51,655 bases of DNA from an uncultured Clostridia bacterium. GTDB lineage: Bacteria > Bacillota > Clostridia > Christensenellales > UBA1242. Positions 31,190-40,809 of the stretch are shown piece after piece. The translations under genes were made by a program, and so were the position numbers. The DNA lies in NCBI GenBank assembly GCA_934756675.1, contig CAKVLG010000008.1, forward strand, positions 1 through 51,655. The letters are read 5' to 3'. A model generated the notes under the pieces. The model ran no database searches. It had not been told where the DNA came from and worked only from the letters and a program-made list of their open reading frames with translations. Each line of letters begins with the position of its first letter. Within the stretch, counting starts at the first letter, position 1.

Positions 31190-32205
31190 ACCCCTCCAAT
31201 AGCAAGTTCTAGGCCTATGGTCAAAACAATAACAGCGGCAGAAATCAACGAATACCACACAACAATCTTTACTTCGTGATATCCTTTTCTTTCAAAGTGA
31301 TGATGAAGCGGCGCCATAAGAAAAACTCGCTTTTTTGTTAACTTATAGTATGCAACTTGAATAATAACTGACAAACTAGTAACAACAAAAGCGACACCAA
31401 GAAGTGGCAAATAAAGAGTAGTTCTTGTAAAAATAAACAAGCAACCGACAAGTGCGCCAAGAGCAAGCGAACCCGTATCACCCATGAACACTTTTGCTGG
31501 GAACGAGTTGAAAAGCAAAAATGCAAAAAGCGTGCCAACCACAATAATGCAAAGCAAGATTAGATATTTATATTCGCCAAGCATGAGCGTGCTTGTTCCT
31601 TCGAGCCTGCCAAGCATCAATACCGAAAGCAATAGCACAAAGCCAATTGTTGAAACCGACACCGTTGACCCCGCAAGTCCGTCTAGACCATCGATTAGGT
31701 TGACACTATTACTTGCTGCCAAAAACACAACAACTGAAATTGGTATTATCCACAAACCTACATCAACAATCTTGTTAGAAAAAGGAACAATAAGCCCGCC
31801 ACCAACAAGGTTACTTCTATAAACAAACACCGAAACCGCCGTTGCAATAACTAGCTGAAAGATTATTTTTTGGTAAGCCCTAAGCCCAAGGTTACGCTTA
31901 AATTTTGCTTTTATAAAATCGTCTAAGAACCCAACAAGTCCATAGGCAAAAAACACAACAATCACAATATTTGTAAGTGTGCTCTTGCCACCTGTCATAA
32001 TAATTGCAAGCAAGCTTATCGAAAAAATAAATATTATTCCTCCCATAGTTGGCGTGCCTTGTTTTGAATTGTGATTGTCTACGTACGAAAGTATGGTTTG
32101 CTTTACCTTTTCTTTTTTCAAAATCTTAATTATTATTGGCGAAATAGCAGCCGTCAAAACAAACGCTATAATAAACCCCAAACAATAATTAAAATTGATA
32201 TTCAT
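31186..32205 (-). CDS. mraY: phospho-N-acetylmuramoyl-pentapeptide transferase MraY
   Basis: MraY makes lipid I by transferring phospho-MurNAc-pentapeptide to undecaprenyl phosphate. The 339-residue protein has ten membrane segments and the family's motifs: GTPTMGGIIFI, FLDDFIKAKFKRNLGL with its Asp pair, NSVNLIDGLDGLAG, and APLHHHFERKGYHE near the C-terminus. The start ATG 32205 lies inside the end of murE (17-base overlap) with AAGGAG in the coding sequence upstream, so the genes are coupled. Confidence 0.98.
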   Translation of the reverse strand: MNINFNYCLGFIIAFVLTAAISPIIIKILKKEKVKQTILSYVDNHNSKQGTPTMGGIIFIFSISLLAIIMTGGKSTLTNIVIVVFFAYGLVGFLDDFIKAKFKRNLGLRAYQKIIFQLVIATAVSVFVYRSNLVGGGLIVPFSNKIVDVGLWIIPISVVVFLAASNSVNLIDGLDGLAGSTVSVSTIGFVLLLSVLMLGRLEGTSTLMLGEYKYLILLCIIVVGTLFAFLLFNSFPAKVFMGDTGSLALGALVGCLFIFTRTTLYLPLLGVAFVVTSLSVIIQVAYYKLTKKRVFLMAPLHHHFERKGYHEVKIVVWYSLISAAVIVLTIGLELAIGGV

Positions 32206-33625
32206 CTTCTATCTCCTTAATAACTTCCGCATCACTATAGCTTGTTTTTTTGCCACCACAGTCTATATAATCTTCTGCGCCTTTACCACTAATAACAATG
32301 CAATCGCCACTCCCTGCAAGTTTGAACGCTAGTTTAATTGCTTGCTTTCTGTCTGCTTGTTTTATATATCTGCCACTTATTCCGCTTTCGATGTCACCGA
32401 TAATAGCATTGGGGTCTTCTAGCCTTGAGTTATCTGACGTTATTATTGTTAGGTCTGCAAGTCTGCCCGAAATTTCGCCCATTATATGTCTTTTAGAATT
32501 ATCGCGATTGCCACCACAACCAAAAACAGAAATAAGCTTATTTTTTGCAAGCGGTCTTGTGGCACGCAAAATATTTTCGAGTCCGTCTGGCGTATGCGCA
32601 TAATCAATTACAAAAAGTATGTCATTAACAGTTTTTGTATTAAACCTACCTGGCACAGATTTCAAGTTTGCAAGTCCGCTTTTAATCTGCTCTTCTGTGC
32701 AACCAAGTAACAGCGCCCCACCAATAGCACAAAGGCTGTTGCTTATATTGAATGTCCCAATCAAGTTTTGGCTCACTTCAAACTTTTTGTTTTGAAAGCA
32801 ACATGTGTAATTTATGCTAGTAGTAGTTTGTTCTATTTTCTCTGCTTTTATGTCACAATCTTTTTTATTTATCGAATAGCTAAGGTATGGCAAATTTGTT
32901 TCTTTTGCTAAGCTTATTCCAAATGCATCATCAAAATTAATAACCGCATAATCGGCAAAATTTTTATCAAACAATTTACGTTTGCTTTCACCATAATTTT
33001 CCATTGTAATAAAGAAGTCCAAATGGTCTTGCGACAGGTTTGTAAAAAGTATTATGTCAGTCATAACTCCCCGTAATTTCTGGTAATACGCCGCATGAGC
33101 AGACATTTCCATAATCACAACTTCTGCGCCTTTTTGCTTTAGATTTAATAGTAAACTTTGAAGCAAAATTGGGTCTGGCGTGGTTGCAAAAGTATTAATT
33201 ATTTCGCCATTATAAATCACACCATTAGTTCCTATTATCGCCGCATTTTTTCCAGCTGCCGTCACTATGCTTTGAAGAATATATGTCGTAGTTGTTTTGC
33301 CATTTGTACCCGTCACCCCAACTATTATTAAGTCTTTTGATGGATTGCTAAAATAGTTACTTGCAAACACCGCCATGGCTGCACGGGTAGAATTTACTAT
33401 CACTTGCGTACAATTAACATCAAGTTCCCTTTCTGCCACAATTACACTTGCGCCGTTTGCTTCCGCCTCTTTTGCAAACATGTGACCGTCTACCACTCCA
33501 CCAGTCAAACAAAAAAACATATCACCCTTTGTCACTTCTTTGGAGTTATGACAAAGATTTTTCACTTGAACATTATCGCCTATTACTTTTGTATCAAAAT
33601 TTTTTATAATTTCGCTTAAAATCAT
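32189..33625 (-). CDS. murE: UDP-MurNAc-tripeptide synthetase MurE
   Basis: MurE adds the third residue of the stem peptide. The 478-residue protein has the Mur-ligase ATPase motif VTGTNGKTTTTY, the substrate loop FATTPDPILLQ, the YAHTPDGL segment and GKGAEDYI. The amino-acid-selecting motif reads DNSR-LEDP, close to the DNPR of meso-diaminopimelate enzymes and unlike Lys-type enzymes, so a diaminopimelate cell wall is likely (inference). The start is ATG 33625 with AGGAG, 8 bases after the pbp stop. Confidence 0.95.
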   Translation of the reverse strand: MILSEIIKNFDTKVIGDNVQVKNLCHNSKEVTKGDMFFCLTGGVVDGHMFAKEAEANGASVIVAERELDVNCTQVIVNSTRAAMAVFASNYFSNPSKDLIIVGVTGTNGKTTTTYILQSIVTAAGKNAAIIGTNGVIYNGEIINTFATTPDPILLQSLLLNLKQKGAEVVIMEMSAHAAYYQKLRGVMTDIILFTNLSQDHLDFFITMENYGESKRKLFDKNFADYAVINFDDAFGISLAKETNLPYLSYSINKKDCDIKAEKIEQTTTSINYTCCFQNKKFEVSQNLIGTFNISNSLCAIGGALLLGCTEEQIKSGLANLKSVPGRFNTKTVNDILFVIDYAHTPDGLENILRATRPLAKNKLISVFGCGGNRDNSKRHIMGEISGRLADLTIITSDNSRLEDPNAIIGDIESGISGRYIKQADRKQAIKLAFKLAGSGDCIVISGKGAEDYIDCGGKKTSYSDAEVIKEIEDEYQF

Positions 33626-33633
33626 AATAGCTC

Positions 33634-35535
33634 CTAAAATACTAGTAATATCGTATCGCCTTTCGCACATGCACTACCTGGCGACAAGTATTGGCTGGTC
33701 ACAGTTTCACTTCCGCGGTCATCGACAAGGTAGTCAAGCCCCAAACTCGACAAAATATACACCGCCTCTGTCATAGTCTTGCCAATTAGATTTGGCACAA
33801 CAATGTCTTGAACATTGCTATTTGAAATATTAGAATATTTTTCAAGTTCACGAAACCTTATAATTGCTTCAAAAATTTCTCTTGCAACAGGCGCTGCAAC
33901 AACACCACCATAAAACGAGCCCTTTGGCTCATCGAGTACAACAAGCGTTAGGTATTCGGGGTTGTCTGCTGGCATATACCCAATAAATGATGCAATATAC
34001 TTACCTTTTGCAATGGCGTTATTTTCGTACTTTTGGGCAGTACCTGTTTTGCCGGCAATTCTGTAGCCGTCGATGTATGCTCGTTTTCCGCCGCCACCGT
34101 CTACTACCTTTTCGAGCATGCGGTTAATAGCCTCACTTGTGTTTTGCGACACAACTTTGCGTATTTCATGGTTTGTTTCTGAAAACACCGTTCCGTTGTT
34201 GTTTGAATAGTTTGTTACAAAATGCGGTCTAAAGAGAGTGCCACCATTGATTATTGCACAAACGGAGTTTGCAAGCTGCATTGGTGTGATTGCAACAGAT
34301 TGCCCAAAACCCATGCGATATAAGTCGGCATCTATAACCAAATTTTTGGGCATAGTAATCGCTTTGCCTTCCCCTGGAAAGTCCATACCATATCCATCTA
34401 TCAAGCCAAACTTTTTTAGATAGCTATAAAACTTTTCGAGCCCTATTCTACTGATTAATTCCATAAACACACAGTTGCAACTGTTAGAGAGCCCCTTGCC
34501 AAGGCTTTGTGAACCATGCCCAGTTTTTCTGTGACAATTGATTTTTACGCCATTAACTATCCTAAAGCCCGAACAATAAAAATAATCATTTTCGCTTGTC
34601 AATTTTTCTTCAAGTGCAATTGCTGTTGTTAAAATTTTGAATGTTGACCCTGGTTCGTATGCATCGGTAATTGCCGCTTGTTTTGAAAGTTGCATAAGTG
34701 ACGCAACATCGTCACGCGGAATATCGTTAAGGTTGTATGACGGCAAAGTTGTTATGCTTAAAACTTCGCTGTTCTTTGGATCCATAACAATTGCTGTTGC
34801 CCGCGCCGAACCAGTTTGTGCCATTGCCCTTTGCATAATTTTTTCTACTTCTTGTTGAAGCAAAATATCAATAGTAAGTGTAAGATTGAGCCCATTTATT
34901 GGCTCCAAGTAATATTGCTCAGATGTCGATAGCGTTCTACCCGCGTTGTCACTTTCGACCAAGCTTGCACCGCTAACACCTTTTAGAAACTTGTTATAAA
35001 ACATTTCTAGTCCAGCTTGACCATCGCCATCACTGTTCACAAATCCAAGCAACTGGCATAGCAAGCTATCATAATTATAATTTCGTACACTGTTTTCAGA
35101 CAAATACACGCCGCTAAACTTGCTATTTATAATTTTTTGTGCATCGCTTGGTTCAACATTGCTAGCAAGTTTAACTTCGCTTATACCTTTTTTATTTACC
35201 TTTTCGAGCACTTTATTGAAATCATCATTAGTAATAGTACAAATTGTAGCTGCAAGTGCTTCGCTATTTTTAACTTCTCGCGGACGGACGTAAACGTCGT
35301 AAACAGTCTTGCTAGATGCGATTACTACCCCGTTTCTATCGATAAACGAACCGCGAATACTACTTACTTTTATATCTCTCAACCACTGAGTTAGTGCTCT
35401 TGAATTTAGCCCAGAGCCATTTATCACTTGTAAATAGAATAATCTGCAAATAATTAAGAATACAAAAAAGGTTATTGCTAATATAAACGCAAATAACCTT
35501 TTCTTTATGTTAATTGATGTATATTTTGTTTCCAA
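33634..35535 (-). CDS. class B penicillin-binding protein (FtsI/SpoVD-type) with PASTA domain
   Basis: A septal transpeptidase partner of FtsW. The 633-residue protein has a short cytoplasmic start, one membrane anchor (about residues 13-35), the PBP dimerisation region (RGSFIDRNGVVIASS) and the transpeptidase motifs PGSTFKI (active Ser), SNCN and GKTGTAQK. A single C-terminal PASTA domain (VPNLIGKTMTEAVYILSSLGL) supports SpoVD/FtsI grouping. The start is a TTG codon with AGGA 7 bases before it. It follows the ftsL-like gene by 48 bases. Confidence 0.94.
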   Translation of the reverse strand: METKYTSINIKKRLFAFILAITFFVFLIICRLFYLQVINGSGLNSRALTQWLRDIKVSSIRGSFIDRNGVVIASSKTVYDVYVRPREVKNSEALAATICTITNDDFNKVLEKVNKKGISEVKLASNVEPSDAQKIINSKFSGVYLSENSVRNYNYDSLLCQLLGFVNSDGDGQAGLEMFYNKFLKGVSGASLVESDNAGRTLSTSEQYYLEPINGLNLTLTIDILLQQEVEKIMQRAMAQTGSARATAIVMDPKNSEVLSITTLPSYNLNDIPRDDVASLMQLSKQAAITDAYEPGSTFKILTTAIALEEKLTSENDYFYCSGFRIVNGVKINCHRKTGHGSQSLGKGLSNSCNCVFMELISRIGLEKFYSYLKKFGLIDGYGMDFPGEGKAITMPKNLVIDADLYRMGFGQSVAITPMQLANSVCAIINGGTLFRPHFVTNYSNNNGTVFSETNHEIRKVVSQNTSEAINRMLEKVVDGGGGKRAYIDGYRIAGKTGTAQKYENNAIAKGKYIASFIGYMPADNPEYLTLVVLDEPKGSFYGGVVAAPVAREIFEAIIRFRELEKYSNISNSNVQDIVVPNLIGKTMTEAVYILSSLGLDYLVDDRGSETVTSQYLSPGSACAKGDTILLVF

Positions 35536-35583
35536 AGATTAATCCTGCCAAGATTTACCCACGCGTCAAACTTTATCTTAAGT

Positions 35584-36180
35584 TTAGCCGAATAAATTTG
35601 ATAGGAACTCACAAAGCCTGTCGAACCAATTACTCTCGATTTGTGTAGTGTTTTTTGATGCTCTTTTCGAAACAACAATTTCTACATAGTCAGAGCTTAC
35701 TGGTTGCCTATAACCCATACTTATTCCATCGCTTACATCGACTGTTAAGTCATTATATTCGCGAGTTAAGTCGTTTATGACAACCGTTTGAGAAGCAACG
35801 GCTTGGTTTTTTAGTGCAACTTCGGTGCTGAGCGAAGATAATGCAATGCCATTATATATGGCAAATGCAACAAGCACAACAAAGACAATAGAAAATACCG
35901 CGATGGCAATCTTTCCACGAGCGTTTAGTCTGAAGACTTTGTGTGATTCTTCCTTGCGATCCAAGGTTTGAACATACATACGCTTACTTTCTGTTTGATT
36001 ATCAGAAAAAGAAGATACTTTGTTATATTCTTGTGCTTCGTTATTTTCTTGCAACTGCGAACTATCTTCTTCATCTTCGCCAAAGTTGATAACAGGCGTG
36101 TCTTCATCGTCAAGTGGTGTAAACCACGACTGAGAACGAGTACGTTTTTTTGTATCCTGATCTTGCATGTAAGTTTGCAT
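35584..36180 (-). CDS. FtsL-like bitopic division protein
   Basis: The 198-residue protein has a long acidic cytoplasmic N-terminus (residues 1-85, with a DDEDTP/EDEED stretch), one membrane segment (about 90-112) and an extracellular region predicted to be coiled coil (LSTEVALKNQAVASQ onward). Position between rsmH and the PBP is that of ftsL, which recruits FtsW and the PBP with DivIC and DivIB. Sequence conservation in FtsL is minimal, so the call rests on topology and location. The cytoplasmic part is much longer than in typical FtsL. ATG 36180 has AAGGAGG. Confidence 0.75.
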   Translation of the reverse strand: MQTYMQDQDTKKRTRSQSWFTPLDDEDTPVINFGEDEEDSSQLQENNEAQEYNKVSSFSDNQTESKRMYVQTLDRKEESHKVFRLNARGKIAIAVFSIVFVVLVAFAIYNGIALSSLSTEVALKNQAVASQTVVINDLTREYNDLTVDVSDGISMGYRQPVSSDYVEIVVSKRASKNTTQIESNWFDRLCEFLSNLFG

Positions 36181-36193
36181 TACGGTTTCCTCC

Positions 36194-37132
36194 TTATATT
36201 CTTTCTAAAATTCTTAGTTTCGCACTGGCAGAACGCCTGTTAACTGCAAGTTCTTCTGGAGATGCGGTTATTGGGTGCGATGTAATGACCTTTCCAATAG
36301 CGCGGTGATCACACACGCAAATTGGTAGGTCTGGTGGACAAATACAATCACAAGCTAAGTCTTTGAATGCATTTTTAACTATTCTATCTTCCAAACTATG
36401 GAAGGATATAACAGCAATGCGTCCGCCTTTGTTTAATCTTTTTGCGATGTCGTGCAAAAATTCATCAAGCTTATCAAGTTCCCCGTTTACTTCAATTCTT
36501 ATTGCTTGAAAAGTCCTTTGCACGCAGTCGACATTTGGCATACCTTTAATTCGTGGAGTGCATTTTTCGATGAGCTCTTTTAAATCGAATGTTGTTTTAA
36601 TTGAACTCTTTTTTCTTTGCTCCACAATTGACCTTGCGATTTTTCTTGCAAATTTTTCTTCACCATACTTGAATATGATGTCGGCAAGCTCTTTTTCGCT
36701 ATAGTTATTTACCACATCAAATGCGGTGAGCGAATTTTCTTGATCCATACGCATATCAAGCGGAGCATCAAATCTAAAAGAAAAACCACGGCTCGGCGTA
36801 TCTATTTGGTAAGAACTAACGCCTAGATCCAAAAGTATTCCATCTATTTTGTCAATGTTCAAATCATCTAGCACTTGGCAAGCATTTTTAAAGTTATCAT
36901 GCCTTAAAACAACCTGGTCTGCATATTTTTTAAGTCGCTCTTTGCAGACTTCCAGCGCGTCGCTGTCTTGATCGATACCAATAAGAGTTATATCTTTTTG
37001 TGTTTCGAGCATTTTTAACGAATGCCCCGCGCCGCCAATTGTTCCATCGACATATATGCCGCCTTTTTTTAAGTTCAAGCCTTGAATACACTCATCTAGC
37101 AAAACAGAAACATGCTTAAAATTAGATTCCAT
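36194..37132 (-). CDS. rsmH: 16S rRNA m4C1402 methyltransferase RsmH (MraW)
   Basis: RsmH methylates N4 of C1402 in 16S rRNA. The 312-residue protein has the family start HVSVLLDECIQGL, the SAM-binding YVDGTIGGAGHS (residues about 27-38), DGILLDLGVSSYQID, and the C-terminal GGRIAVISFHSLEDRIVK. All are diagnostic. Its start overlaps the mraZ 3' end by 11 bases, the normal dcw arrangement. Confidence 0.98.
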   Translation of the reverse strand: MESNFKHVSVLLDECIQGLNLKKGGIYVDGTIGGAGHSLKMLETQKDITLIGIDQDSDALEVCKERLKKYADQVVLRHDNFKNACQVLDDLNIDKIDGILLDLGVSSYQIDTPSRGFSFRFDAPLDMRMDQENSLTAFDVVNNYSEKELADIIFKYGEEKFARKIARSIVEQRKKSSIKTTFDLKELIEKCTPRIKGMPNVDCVQRTFQAIRIEVNGELDKLDEFLHDIAKRLNKGGRIAVISFHSLEDRIVKNAFKDLACDCICPPDLPICVCDHRAIGKVITSHPITASPEELAVNRRSASAKLRILERI

Positions 37133-37559
37133 ATTTTGTTAATGCCTCTTGTTCGTCAGCTGTTGCTTGCTCGCTGTTAACCTTTTCCCAATCTTCGGCT
37201 GACCAAATTTCCAGTCTTGTTCCTACCCCAATTGTAACAATGTCTTTTTGAAGGTTAGCATACTTTCTCATGTCTGGTGTAATCATTACACGACCTTGAT
37301 TATCTTCTTCCACAAACAAGCATGAACTTAAAAACTTACGCAATGCGTTTTGTGCTTTTGCATCAAAGAGTGGAAGTGAATCAATTTTTTCTTGCATTGC
37401 TTCAAACTTTTCGGCTGGGAAGACATATAAACATTTACTATCAACACTTTTTGTAATAACAAAATTATCGCCAAGTTGTTCTCTCAGCTTTGCTGGGATT
37501 CTGAAGCGATTTTTTTGATCAAGTTGATGATTATATGTTCCAACAAAAAGTTTAGCCAT
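37122..37559 (-). CDS. mraZ: transcriptional regulator MraZ
   Basis: MraZ is the DNA-binding regulator that opens dcw clusters and controls its own operon. The 145-residue protein has two AbrB-like repeats, with signatures GTYNHQLDQKNRFRIPAKLRE in the first and VEEDNQGRVMITPDMRKYANL in the second. The start is ATG 37559 after GGAGGGAACT; longer in-frame starts upstream run into the promoter. A promoter with two MraZ-type boxes lies directly upstream. Confidence 0.97.
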   Translation of the reverse strand: MAKLFVGTYNHQLDQKNRFRIPAKLREQLGDNFVITKSVDSKCLYVFPAEKFEAMQEKIDSLPLFDAKAQNALRKFLSSCLFVEEDNQGRVMITPDMRKYANLQKDIVTIGVGTRLEIWSAEDWEKVNSEQATADEQEALTKYGI

Positions 37560-37586
37560 AGTTCCCTCCAACTTTTGATTAAACAT

Positions 37587-37635
37587 ATTATAATTAATAT
37601 AAAAATAAAAATCAACCACTTTTGACCACTTTTTA
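37587..37635 (-). promoter_or_regulatory. mra operon promoter with MraZ operator boxes
   Basis: On the minus strand, TTGATT (37610-37615) and TATAAT (37587-37592) are 17 bases apart. Immediately upstream, AAAGTGGTCA and AAAGTGGTTG stand in tandem with a 10-base period, overlapping the -35. The AAAGTGG direct repeat matches the MraZ box described for mollicutes and other bacteria, so autorepression is expected. Confidence 0.75.
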
Positions 37636-37697
37636 ACAATTTTATTAACAATTGTTAGTAACTTTTTATTTTTTTGTTTCTTATCGCCTATTTTGTG

Positions 37698-37743
37698 AAC
37701 AAAAAAATAAACGACAATTTGTTGTTTTGCCGTTTATTTTTTA
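37698..37743 (-). terminator. terminator of the clpX-side operon (after the phosphoesterase)
   Basis: A long A/T-rich stem around CGTTTATTT / AAATAAACG (about 37702-37743) is followed by T7 on the minus strand. The 37636-37808 gap holds nothing else that I can see. Confidence 0.6.
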
Positions 37744-37808
37744 TGTGCATTTTTGTTTATTTTTAATGCTATTATGCGTGACATAGCACGCTGAATATTC
37801 GATAAAAT

Positions 37809-38513
37809 CTAGCATTCGCAAATTTCTATCGGATTGTGACAAAGTGCGTCAGTTGATGTGAAATAATACTTAACATTGCCTTTTTGCCAAAAAATTGGGC
37901 ACTTACCCTTTGTGTTATGCAAGTGGCCATAAATACAATAATCAACATTGTATTCTTCAAGCAATTTTGTAAACTCGCTATCGTCATGCTCAAAATCAAA
38001 TGGTGGAAAGTGCATCATGCAAAAAACTTTATCCCCTTCTTTACGTTGTTTTTGCATTGCAGCTAGTGTGAGTTTTAATCGTTCTATTTCCCTTTTATAA
38101 ATCTTTTCATCTTCTGCAGAAAGTGGTTTACCTTTTTCTGGAAGCACCCAACCGCGAGTGCCACAAAAAATGTTGTTGCCAATCTTATAGCAGTCGTTTT
38201 GAAGAGCTATCATATTTGATGGCAAAATGTTTCTTACTGCCGAAATTGATTTCCACCAATACTCGTGATTACCCTTAATAATTATTTTTGTGCCTTTTAA
38301 GCTATCAAAAAATTTCAAGTCTTGCACAGCTTCTTCAAGACGCATTGCCCAACTTATGTCACCAGCAACCAAAACAATATCGCCTTCATCAACTTGATTG
38401 TTCCAGTTCTCTTTTATTTTTTTCATATAATTTTCCCAGTCGCTACCAAACACGTCCATCGACTTGTTTCCGTCTAGGCTTAAATGCAAATCACTAAGCG
38501 CCCAAATCTTCAT
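37809..38513 (-). CDS. metallophosphoesterase
   Basis: The 234-residue cytoplasmic protein has the calcineurin-like metal-binding motifs in order: SDLHLS (residues 7-12), VAGDISW, GNHEYWW, MMHFPP and GHLH. It needs two metal ions; its substrate is unknown, and proteins of this subgroup are usually annotated simply as phosphoesterases. The start is ATG 38513 with GGGGGAAAT. It overlaps the engB 3' end by 20 bases, so it is the last gene of the transketolase-engB operon. Confidence 0.9.
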   Translation of the reverse strand: MKIWALSDLHLSLDGNKSMDVFGSDWENYMKKIKENWNNQVDEGDIVLVAGDISWAMRLEEAVQDLKFFDSLKGTKIIIKGNHEYWWKSISAVRNILPSNMIALQNDCYKIGNNIFCGTRGWVLPEKGKPLSAEDEKIYKREIERLKLTLAAMQKQRKEGDKVFCMMHFPPFDFEHDDSEFTKLLEEYNVDYCIYGHLHNTKGKCPIFWQKGNVKYYFTSTDALCHNPIEICEC

Positions 38514-39099
38514 TATTTCCCCCAATGAATTGATATAATCTATCAATCACTTGTTCTTTTCCATAACGAGTTTCGTTGCTAATCACAAAAATATTGCCTT
38601 CACCAACTTTGAGTTTAGCGGCAATTCTGTTAATATTTTTTTGTTTCTCGCTCTTCTTTATTTTGTCATACTTTGTAGCAATAACTGTTACCGGTATGCC
38701 AAAATGCGTAAGATAATCAAGCATCATCAAATCGTGGTTTGTTGGTTCGATGCGAATATCAACTAGCAAAATTACCATTTTTAATTGCTTTGTATTTTCG
38801 AAATAATAATCAATTACTTTGCTCCAACGTTCTTTGCTTTGTTTGCTTGCTTTTGCATAACCATAGCCTGGCAAATCGACTAAAATAAACTCGTCATTGA
38901 ACTTAAAATAATTGATAAGTGTTGTTCGCCCTGGCACGCTTGATGTGCGCGCTAGTTTATAGTTATTTGCCAAACAATTAATAAAACTAGACTTGCCAAC
39001 ATTACTTCTACCAACAACAGCAATTTCTGGCAGCAAAAAATCTTCACACGTGGTGACTGATGATGCTGATTTTAAAAACTCTGCCTTTTTAATTACCAT
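38494..39099 (-). CDS. engB: ribosome biogenesis GTPase EngB (YsxC/YihA)
   Basis: EngB assists 50S subunit assembly. The 201-residue protein has G1 GRSNVGKSS, G2 RTSSVPGRTT, G3 LVDLPGYGYA and G4 TKYDK, all in the family's usual places. Start ATG 39099 has GGAG and overlaps the transketolase C-terminal gene by 11 bases. Confidence 0.97.
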   Translation of the reverse strand: MVIKKAEFLKSASSVTTCEDFLLPEIAVVGRSNVGKSSFINCLANNYKLARTSSVPGRTTLINYFKFNDEFILVDLPGYGYAKASKQSKERWSKVIDYYFENTKQLKMVILLVDIRIEPTNHDLMMLDYLTHFGIPVTVIATKYDKIKKSEKQKNINRIAAKLKVGEGNIFVISNETRYGKEQVIDRLYQFIGGNNEDLGA

Positions 39100-40000
39100 T
39101 GATTTCTCCTTTGATTTTCTCTATTATAGCACAGCTGTCTATGTTATAGCAATGCCTCAAATAATTTCTATCGCCCACTGTATCTAAGAACTTGTCGTCT
39201 ATACCCATAATAACAAGCCTTGGCATATTGTTTTCTGTTGCAATAATGCCAGATATACTCGAACCAAAACCGCCAATTTTAGAATGTTCTTCTAAACTTA
39301 TTACTAGTTTATATTTTTCAAGTTCAGCTTTTATTTTCTCTTTTACGCCTAATCCCTTAACAACCGGGCAAGAATATACAGCTACATCTATATTGTCTTT
39401 TGCTAGAGTTTTTGCAGCTTCGACAGCCTCTGCAACTATAGTTCCTGTTGCAAAGATTGCAATATCGCCACTGCCAAAAACTTTGTTAAGCATGTTTACT
39501 TCAGTTTCTTTTAATCTCGCACCCACTTTGTTTATTCTAAGGTATGTTGGCGAGCTTGAATTAAGCATTTTTTGCATAGAATACTCACATTCTTTTGCGG
39601 TAGCTGGCGAGTAAATCGAAAAATTTGGGCACGCACGCATACACGCCAAATCTTCGGTCGTATGATGGCTAAACCCAAGCTGACCATATTCAAGCCCAGC
39701 ACCCATTGCAACAATATTTACATCTAAATTCATAAAGCAGACATCATTACGCAAATGTTCAAGTACACGCTGAGTAACAAAGTTACCAATTGAATAAACA
39801 AAAACCTTTTTACCTTCGCTGGCAAGCCCCGCCGCCACGCCAATCATGTTTTGTTCTGCAACGCCACAATTAAAAAATCTGTTTGGAAACTCTTTTTCAA
39901 ATCTAGTCACAACACCATAACCAAGGTCACCAGTTAAAAGCACAATGCTTTCATCATTTTTTGCAGCATTAATAAGAGAAGTTATAAATGCATCAACCAT
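39089..40000 (-). CDS. transketolase, C-terminal subunit
   Basis: One half of a split, TPP-dependent transketolase (non-oxidative pentose phosphate pathway or a related aldo-sugar exchange). The 303-residue protein has the pyrimidine-binding domain with the catalytic Glu context FFNCGVAEQNMIGVAAGLA, then the C-terminal domain including ISLEEHSKIGGFGS. It overlaps the N-terminal subunit gene by 8 bases. Together they would reconstitute one active enzyme. Confidence 0.92.
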   Translation of the reverse strand: MVDAFITSLINAAKNDESIVLLTGDLGYGVVTRFEKEFPNRFFNCGVAEQNMIGVAAGLASEGKKVFVYSIGNFVTQRVLEHLRNDVCFMNLDVNIVAMGAGLEYGQLGFSHHTTEDLACMRACPNFSIYSPATAKECEYSMQKMLNSSSPTYLRINKVGARLKETEVNMLNKVFGSGDIAIFATGTIVAEAVEAAKTLAKDNIDVAVYSCPVVKGLGVKEKIKAELEKYKLVISLEEHSKIGGFGSSISGIIATENNMPRLVIMGIDDKFLDTVGDRNYLRHCYNIDSCAIIEKIKGEINGN

Positions 40001-40802
40001 TTTGCCCCTCCTCTATTTGTTTTTTCGCTTTATTATACATTTCTTTATCAAGTTTTTTATAATGCCATTCTGGGTCGTTTTCCATAAATGACACACCTTT
40101 ACCCTTTGTTGTATTGCAAATAACGGCAAGCGGTTTCTCGCTATAGTGCATTAAAAGTGCATTTTTCAACTCACTATGGTTATGACCATCGACTTCTGCC
40201 ACAGCAAACCCGAGATCACGCCAAATTTGAGCCATTTTAGATAGATTTATAATCTCTTCCGATTTTCCTAATGCTTGCATTTTGTTGTCATCTATAATCA
40301 CAACAAAATTGTCTAGTTTGTTTTGGGCGGCAAACATTGCGGCTTCCCAAACTGCCCCTTCGTTGCATTCTCCGTTACCAATAAGAGCAAATACTCTATA
40401 ATCTTTTTTATCGATTTTAGCAGCCAAAGCTTTGCCGGCAGCAACACCAATACCTTGTCCCAAAGACCCAATAGAAAAATCTATGCCAGGATTATCAAAA
40501 TGTAACACATGTCCCGAAAGAGTGCCGCCATTTTTATAGTACGATTTAAGTTTTTCCTTTGGGAAAAAACCACATTCTGCTAGCGTTGCATAAACACTTG
40601 CACCTGCATGCCCTTTGCTAAGCAAAAACCTGTCACGATCAGCCCATAATGGTTTTGTGCAATCTACACGCAAAACATCAGCATACAAAACAGCCAAAAT
40701 ATCACATATGGAAAAATTAGGGGTCACATGTGACCCATTTCCATAATAAATCATATCCAAGACATCAAGTCTAATATTTTTTGCGAGTTGTTTGCTATTC
40801 AT
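39993..40802 (-). CDS. transketolase, N-terminal subunit
   Basis: The other half of the split transketolase (269 aa), carrying the TPP pyrophosphate-binding motif GNGECNEGAVWEAAMFA with the later DDN (IIDDNKMQ), plus the substrate His in LSKGHAGAS and LSGHV. No ribosome binding site precedes ATG 40802. The best promoter places the transcript start at or next to the ATG, so translation may be leaderless. It heads a unit with the C-terminal subunit, engB and the phosphoesterase. Confidence 0.92.
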   Translation of the reverse strand: MNSKQLAKNIRLDVLDMIYYGNGSHVTPNFSICDILAVLYADVLRVDCTKPLWADRDRFLLSKGHAGASVYATLAECGFFPKEKLKSYYKNGGTLSGHVLHFDNPGIDFSIGSLGQGIGVAAGKALAAKIDKKDYRVFALIGNGECNEGAVWEAAMFAAQNKLDNFVVIIDDNKMQALGKSEEIINLSKMAQIWRDLGFAVAEVDGHNHSELKNALLMHYSEKPLAVICNTTKGKGVSFMENDPEWHYKKLDKEMYNKAKKQIEEGQNG

Positions 40803-40809
40803 TTAATTT

